Of a stretch of 8,569 nt of DNA, positions 5,887-8,569 are shown in pieces; the first letter of the stretch is position 1; each line of letters opens with the position of its first letter. The stretch comes from CAZZKJ01 sp964654695 (GTDB lineage Bacteria; Krumholzibacteriota; Krumholzibacteriia; WVZY01). The notes below the pieces were generated by a model. That model did not search any database. It had not been told where the DNA came from and saw only the letters and a list, made by a program, of their open reading frames with translations. The stretch spans positions 1 to 8,569 of the forward strand of contig CAZZKJ010000070.1 in NCBI GenBank assembly GCA_964654695.1, written 5' to 3'. Made by a program: the position numbers and the translations under genes.

Positions 5887-6420
5887 ATGTATAAGACTAT
5901 GAGCAAAAGCAATAAAAGTATTATCCCAGTATCTCGGATCGAGAATTTGATTTTCATGATTCGTGATGAAAAGGTTATCTTGGACCAGGATCTAGCGGCA
6001 ATGTATGGAGTGGAAACCCGGGCCCTGGTCCAAGCAGTGAAGCGAAATATTGACAGATTCCCAAAAGATTTCATGTTTCAACTCAGCAAGGATGAATTCA
6101 TTAACTTGAGATCACAAATTGTGACATCAAGTTGGGGAGGGCGCAGGACGCCTCCGTATGCATTTACGGAACAGGGCGTCGCTATGCTCTCCAGTGTCTT
6201 GAAGAGCAAACGAGCCGTGCTGGTAAATATAGAAATCATGCGTACTTTTGTAAAACTCAGACGTATTTTGACCACACACAGTGAGCTTGCGCGAAAGCTA
6301 GCGTCGCTGGAGCGAAAATATGACAAGCAATTCAAGCTTGTTTTTGATGCGATTCGTGAGATCATGGCTCCAAAAGATCCTCCAAAGAAACGCCAGATAG
6401 GTTTCCGCTCTACTAATTAA
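5887..6420 (+). CDS. ORF6N-domain (KilA-N-related) DNA-binding protein
   Basis: This 177-aa protein has a complete N-terminal ORF6N domain (about residues 11-105): IPVSRIENLIFMIRDEKVIL, DQDLAAMYGVETRALVQAVK, RNIDRFPKDFMFQLSKDEF, RSQIVTSS and PYAFTEQGVAMLSSVLKS. A helical, probably coiled C-terminus follows, with ELARKLASLERKYDKQFKLV and the family-typical ending KKRQIGF. The ORF6N domain is found in phage and bacterial proteins thought to bind DNA, and is common in mobile regions and cassettes; targets are mostly unknown. The start is uncertain: the ATG at 5887 and the ATG at 5899 (MSKSNK) both lack a clear ribosome site. It is the only plus-strand gene among intact ones here. Relative to the attC at 5726-5857 it is reversed inside its own cassette, so it must rely on its own promoter. 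Confidence 0.88.
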   Translation: MYKTMSKSNKSIIPVSRIENLIFMIRDEKVILDQDLAAMYGVETRALVQAVKRNIDRFPKDFMFQLSKDEFINLRSQIVTSSWGGRRTPPYAFTEQGVAMLSSVLKSKRAVLVNIEIMRTFVKLRRILTTHSELARKLASLERKYDKQFKLVFDAIREIMAPKDPPKKRQIGFRSTN

Positions 6421-6424
6421 TATG

Positions 6425-6555
6425 ACATAACGATCTGCGTAACCCGCGGGCTGGCCCGGCGCGACCCTGGCGCGGTAACGAGGCTCACGTGACCCTTGAA
6501 GCTTATCACACCCAAGGGCGTGACACCTCGGCCGATAGCTCCAGGCGCTTGTCAT
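6425..6555 (-). repeat. Probable attC site of the debris cassette, upstream of the reversed ORF6N cassette
   Basis: The plus strand starts ACATAAC (6425-6431), so the minus strand reads GTTATGT, a near-core R' box. The likely far end is GTCATGC (6551-6557), imperfectly complementary to it. The roughly 130-base span is GC-rich with several short inverted repeats: GGGC-tg-GCCC near 6449-6458, CCGCG/CGCGG flanking it, and CCCTTG...CAAGGG at about 6493-6518. The L arms do not pair convincingly, so the outer limits are tentative. The TGA of the nuclease-like fragment (6552-6554) lies within the far box. No gene is seen in 6421-6551. Confidence 0.42.
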
Positions 6556-6703
6556 GCGCTGTGTAGTAGGTCCTCGCGCCGCAGAAATAGCACCCATACG
6601 GGCTTTCCCGAGCACCTGACAAGCGCTTCGAACTTCTGGATCTGCGCACTTCGTAGCGAGTCGTGCGGCCCCTTTACCTCACAGAAGAAAGGAATTGCAC
6701 CTC
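6552..6703 (-). pseudogene. C-terminal fragment of a VRR-NUC-like (EVK motif) nuclease
   Basis: Reading the minus strand from about 6703 gives RGAIPFFCEVKGPHDSLRSA, then QIQKFEALVRCSGKPVWVLF and LRREDLLHSA, ending at the TGA 6552-6554. The E-V-K motif after a hydrophobic strand, the DSLRSAQ turn and the later GKPVWVLF strand resemble the last half of restriction-like nuclease folds such as VRR-NUC, where the Glu and Lys belong to the metal-dependent active site. The upstream half of the domain, with the first catalytic residues, is missing. Past 6703 the same frame runs antisense through the IS1380 transposase remnant. There is no start codon with a ribosome site. The family call rests on one motif and general fold logic, so a different DUF with an ExK motif is possible. 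Confidence 0.42.
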
Positions 6704-6985
6704 GGACTCTCCATCGATCGCACCAGTTGCCCGAGCTTCTGGGCGAACCAGTTCCGGGTCCTCTTGATGGCGGCCGCCTATGTCCTGATGCAGGAGTTGC
6801 GGCTGCATGCCCGAAAAACCTCTCGAGCCCGCGCTCAGGTCTGGATGCTCCGAGATCATCTCCTCAAACTCGGTGCAACCGTCGTGGTCTTGGTACGCCG
6901 GATTGTGTTGCACTTGCCCGCCTCCTTCCCCGACATCGATACCTGGCGACGCATCGCCTTCTCTCTCGGCGCCAAGGCCGGCTAA
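6695..6985 (+). mobile_element. IS1380-family transposase, C-terminal remnant
   Basis: The frame reads LSIDRTSCPSFWANQFRVLL, then MAAAYVLMQELRLHARKTS, AQVWMLRDHLLKLGATVVVL and VRRIVLHLPASFPDIDTWRR, ending at a TAA at 6983-6985. This is the characteristic C-terminal region of IS1380-family DDE transposases, whose full proteins are about 430-480 residues. Only the last 90 or so residues remain, and the upstream sequence belongs to the nuclease-like fragment on the other strand. No ribosome site precedes the TTG at 6695. No terminal inverted repeat or target duplication could be recognised on either side. It is a relic that cannot transpose, and it indicates past IS activity inside the array. 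Confidence 0.75.
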
Positions 6986-7200
6986 CGAGTCGCTCCTCTT
7001 CCCAGCCTCATCCGAATCGGGTCTGACCACAGACTCACCGGACAATTGCGTCCCCATCTGCCATGGATGCACACTCCGAAGCTGCCAACCGACATCATAC
7101 TCCAAAATTATCTCTCCCTCTCCGTTGATCGGTGTTGTCTTACCCCGCATCGCCCCTGATCAGTCATTAATCTCTTTACCAAAGCGCCGCCGCTCAGATA
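6986..7200 (-). other. Stretch without a recognised gene; a short open start at 7150
   Basis: Between the transposase remnant and the next gene I recognise nothing by homology. One minus-strand start, the ATG at 7150 (MRGKTTPINGEGEIILEYDV), has AGGGG a few bases upstream and stays open through 6986, after which it becomes antisense to the transposase. It might be the N-terminal stub of a gene interrupted by the IS. A weak attC-like boundary may run from TGCCAAC (7083-7089) to GCTAGGT (7215-7221), but only the latter box is reasonable. Confidence 0.2.
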
Positions 7201-7527
7201 TCATGAATAATGCAGGCTAGGTGTTTCAGGCCACGTAAGGCTATCAGAAAAGAATTGGATGGTGATATAGTTTGTAGTGCCGATGCTATTCCCAAGGTAA
7301 TAACTATCACTTAATCGATCCCATTGGTTCATGGCGTCTATAAAAGGAGTTTGCAACTCAGCAGTGCTATTGTTGAACAAATATCCTATGCAGCTATATT
7401 TCCTCCATTTCAAGTACCCTTCGGAGTTATACCAAGGAATAAGCAGATTGGACCAATTGAAAGGACAATCTTGTCCATAGGCTGAGCATGCAACCACTAG
7501 CAAAGAAACAAGTGAAAAAAGAAGCAA
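7201..7527 (-). CDS. Small exported hypothetical protein coupled to the 314-aa gene
   Basis: This frame gives 108 residues. Residues 1-18 are a secretion signal; VVAC|SAYG could be a lipoprotein signal (cysteine at 14) or an ordinary site after AYG. The mature part has two more cysteines (DCPFNW and KYSCIGYLF) and a segment NNSTAELQTPFIDAMNQWDR. I do not recognise the family. The start is doubtful: TTG at 7527 follows the upstream stop (TAG, 7529-7531) by one base, with AATAGG in front, suggesting translational coupling. The frame is open a little further up, where an ATT behind a strong GGGGAGG would give a better signal peptide with KKNR in the n-region. The C-terminus (PSLHYS) probably reads into cassette-end sequence, since minus ACCTAGC at 7215-7221 resembles an R'' box, so the protein may be truncated. 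Confidence 0.55.
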   Translation of the reverse strand: MLLFSLVSLLVVACSAYGQDCPFNWSNLLIPWYNSEGYLKWRKYSCIGYLFNNSTAELQTPFIDAMNQWDRLSDSYYLGNSIGTTNYITIQFFSDSLTWPETPSLHYS

Positions 7528-7528
7528 C

Positions 7529-8473
7529 CTATTCTTCTTGGAATTCGTAATTTGCCTCCCCTGAAGTTATCTTATCAATCTCGCTTTTCTTGAATTTGTA
7601 CTCGGTCCTGCCATCATAGATAAGCTTGTCTCCCTCGATTTTGAAGGCACCGTTAACCCCGGCATGCGGATAATAGCCGTCGGCATCTTTTTTTAGAAAC
7701 ACATACCATCTCTCCCCTTTCTTGACGATTGGGGGCTTTTGCTTCCAGGCAGGCCAATTGGATCCATTACCCAGCATTCGAAACGGCACCTGAGTGCCTT
7801 CCAATGATCCCTTCTTTACTTCCTCCACTTTCATGGTGATGTAAGCGAGGACGTCTTTGCCGCCGGGGCCAATATAGAATGAGTGTTTGATCCCCGTGAT
7901 TTTCCCAACGACAATGAGGTCGGCACTCTTTATTACGTTCTCAAGCTTCGTAGGAGCGAGCATGGACTTGATCTTCTCTAGTGTGAATGATCGCAGGGTA
8001 CTCTGGTTTACCCACTTACCGTCTTGATACATGAATCTGCCGTCATCGCCCCAGAATCTATAGATGCCGTTTAGAACTTTCTTTTTATAAACGAGGCTTA
8101 TTATGATGCTATCGCCCACAGAATAGTTGCGCTTCTGCCCTGCATGAGACCACGGTATGAGGATCGTGATCTGATCATCTTTGTAATTGCCTTTTACGAT
8201 CTCCATGACCCTTATAGTCGCGAATGCCTCAAGTATCTTCAGGCCCTTTAAATGATCAGGGAGCGTGGGATCCACATCTTCCCAAGGAACCCTCTTTGTG
8301 ACAAAATGCTCTATCACTCCTCTTATCACCAAATCACTGTAAAAAAGATCATAGTAGTCTCTGAGTATGATGTGATCCTTATAGAGTTCCTTTATTCCTT
8401 GGCTTCCTGTAACATTACAAAGTATTAGAGCTACTCCTATCATTAGGCTAAGCGAGATTTTCTTGCCCGACAT
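7529..8473 (-). CDS. Exported protein of unknown function with a duplicated domain
   Basis: This 314-aa protein starts at the ATG at 8471-8473, preceded by AGAAAGGTGGTG, nearly complementary to the 16S rRNA tail. Residues 1-26 are a signal peptide (basic MSGKK, hydrophobic core, TGSQG). The mature part has two related halves. Repeat 1 (about 46-154) runs SDLVIRGVIE...ATIRVMEIVKGNYKDDQITI...YSVGDSIIISLVYKKK...DGRFMYQDGKWV. Repeat 2 (about 184-286) runs ADLIVVGKIT...AYITMKVEEVKKGSLEGTQV...VKKGERWYVFLKKD...NGAFKIEGDKL. Each looks like a small beta-rich module; DLIVVGxV...VxxVxKG...kGexyxvFL is a pattern I associate with uncharacterised exported bacterial proteins. No catalytic motif is visible, and it is probably periplasmic or surface-located. 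It is AT-rich compared with the neighbouring GC-rich cassettes, and it shares its cassette with the 108-aa exported protein that follows with a one-base gap. Confidence 0.75.
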   Translation of the reverse strand: MSGKKISLSLMIGVALILCNVTGSQGIKELYKDHIILRDYYDLFYSDLVIRGVIEHFVTKRVPWEDVDPTLPDHLKGLKILEAFATIRVMEIVKGNYKDDQITILIPWSHAGQKRNYSVGDSIIISLVYKKKVLNGIYRFWGDDGRFMYQDGKWVNQSTLRSFTLEKIKSMLAPTKLENVIKSADLIVVGKITGIKHSFYIGPGGKDVLAYITMKVEEVKKGSLEGTQVPFRMLGNGSNWPAWKQKPPIVKKGERWYVFLKKDADGYYPHAGVNGAFKIEGDKLIYDGRTEYKFKKSEIDKITSGEANYEFQEE

Positions 8474-8475
8474 AG

Positions 8476-8505
8476 CTACACCACCTTTCTTCTGTCGGGA
8501 TTCAT
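8476..8505 (-). other. Nine-codon leader ORF overlapping the ribosome site of the 314-aa gene
   Basis: ATG at 8503-8505 encodes MNPDRRKVV and ends in TAG two bases before the main ATG. The ribosome site of the main gene lies within it. Short leader frames placed this way can raise translation of promoter-proximal cassettes, but it lacks its own ribosome site and may be accidental. Confidence 0.2.
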
Positions 8506-8560
8506 AGTTTCAATTCAATGATAGAATGACTTCGTGCTGTAACCTTCCAATATTTTATTG

Positions 8561-8569
8561 ACCTAACGC
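8561..8569 (-). repeat. R' end of an attC site cut by the window edge
   Basis: ACCTAAC (8561-8567) followed by GC matches the core RYYYAAC exactly. On the minus strand this is GCGTTAGGT, an ideal R' box, followed by a leader of about 87 bases before the 314-aa gene. The rest of the site would lie to the right of the window. The complementary R'' of this cassette should read ACCTAAC at its far end, and ACCTAGC is found at 7215-7221. Confidence 0.5.

Noticed and set aside
5862..5895. TTGACA and TATAAG as a sigma-70 promoter for the ORF6N gene
   Set aside because: The spacing is 22 bases and the would-be -10 element lies downstream of the first ATG, so it was not called as a promoter.
6545..6626. 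Ten-base perfect inverted repeat GCGCTTGTCA / TGACAAGCGC
   Set aside because: The right arm lies in the coding part of the nuclease-like fragment, and a match of this size over about 80 bases is expected roughly once per window by chance.
6496..7026. Open plus-strand frame of 176 codons
   Set aside because: Its composition is rich in Arg, Ser and Pro, with no domain pattern. It overlaps the nuclease-like fragment and the transposase frame, which has clear family motifs.
6674..7150. Open minus-strand frame of 158 codons
   Set aside because: Most of it is antisense to the IS1380 transposase remnant and is glycine/glutamate-rich shadow sequence. Only the first 55 codons, upstream of the remnant, could be genuine, and they match nothing I know.
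1..8569. CRISPR array, tRNA or rRNA genes
   Set aside because: No regularly spaced direct repeats and no recognisable RNA gene consensus were found on either strand.

Overview
The window reads as part of a gene-cassette array of an integron. Small unrelated genes of very different base composition sit one after another on the minus strand. They are separated by short dyad-rich spacers that carry integron core motifs (RYYYAAC / GTTRRRY): AGCTAAC at 397, GTCTAAC at 721, GCCTAAC at 1905, GCTTAAC at 2399, CTATAAC at 5726, ACATAAC at 6425 and ACCTAAC at 8561. The site at 5726-5857 folds like a textbook attC. No integrase gene, attI site or rRNA/tRNA is present, so the host cannot be named. A soil, sediment or groundwater bacterium with a sedentary chromosomal integron is a reasonable guess, not a demonstration.

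In cassette order (minus strand, right to left), I infer the following. Cassette A (about 8567 to 7215) holds a 314-aa exported protein with a duplicated domain and a coupled 108-aa exported protein. Cassette B (about 7200 to 6552) is debris: the tail of an IS1380-type transposase abutting a fragment of a nuclease-like protein. Cassette C (6430 to 5733) holds an ORF6N-domain gene that points the opposite way to the array. Cassette D (about 5732 to 2405) is unusually large and carries a decayed surface-polysaccharide-type operon: a beta-propeller/outer-membrane-barrel chimera, a GT39-like glycosyltransferase with a TolB-like propeller tail, and a truncated SGNH hydrolase. Cassette E (2404 to 1911) holds an ICMT-family methyltransferase that has lost its middle. 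Cassette F (1910 to about 1179) holds an apparently intact ICMT-family methyltransferase. Cassette G (about 1178 to 727) holds a frameshifted small membrane protein. Cassette H (726 to 403) holds a two-CxxC zinc-ribbon protein. Cassette I (402 to 1, cut by the window edge) holds an exported VOC-fold protein.

The genes do not form one pathway, as expected for cassettes. The exception is cassette D, whose genes look like the remains of one exopolysaccharide or cell-envelope operon. Damage is a theme of the window. It includes a single-base frameshift at a G4 run (4507-4510), two in-frame amber codons (4322-4324 and 3029-3031), gene tips joined across missing middles, and several reading frames that end inside attC core boxes.

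All family calls come from reading the translated sequence against remembered family patterns; no database search was possible.
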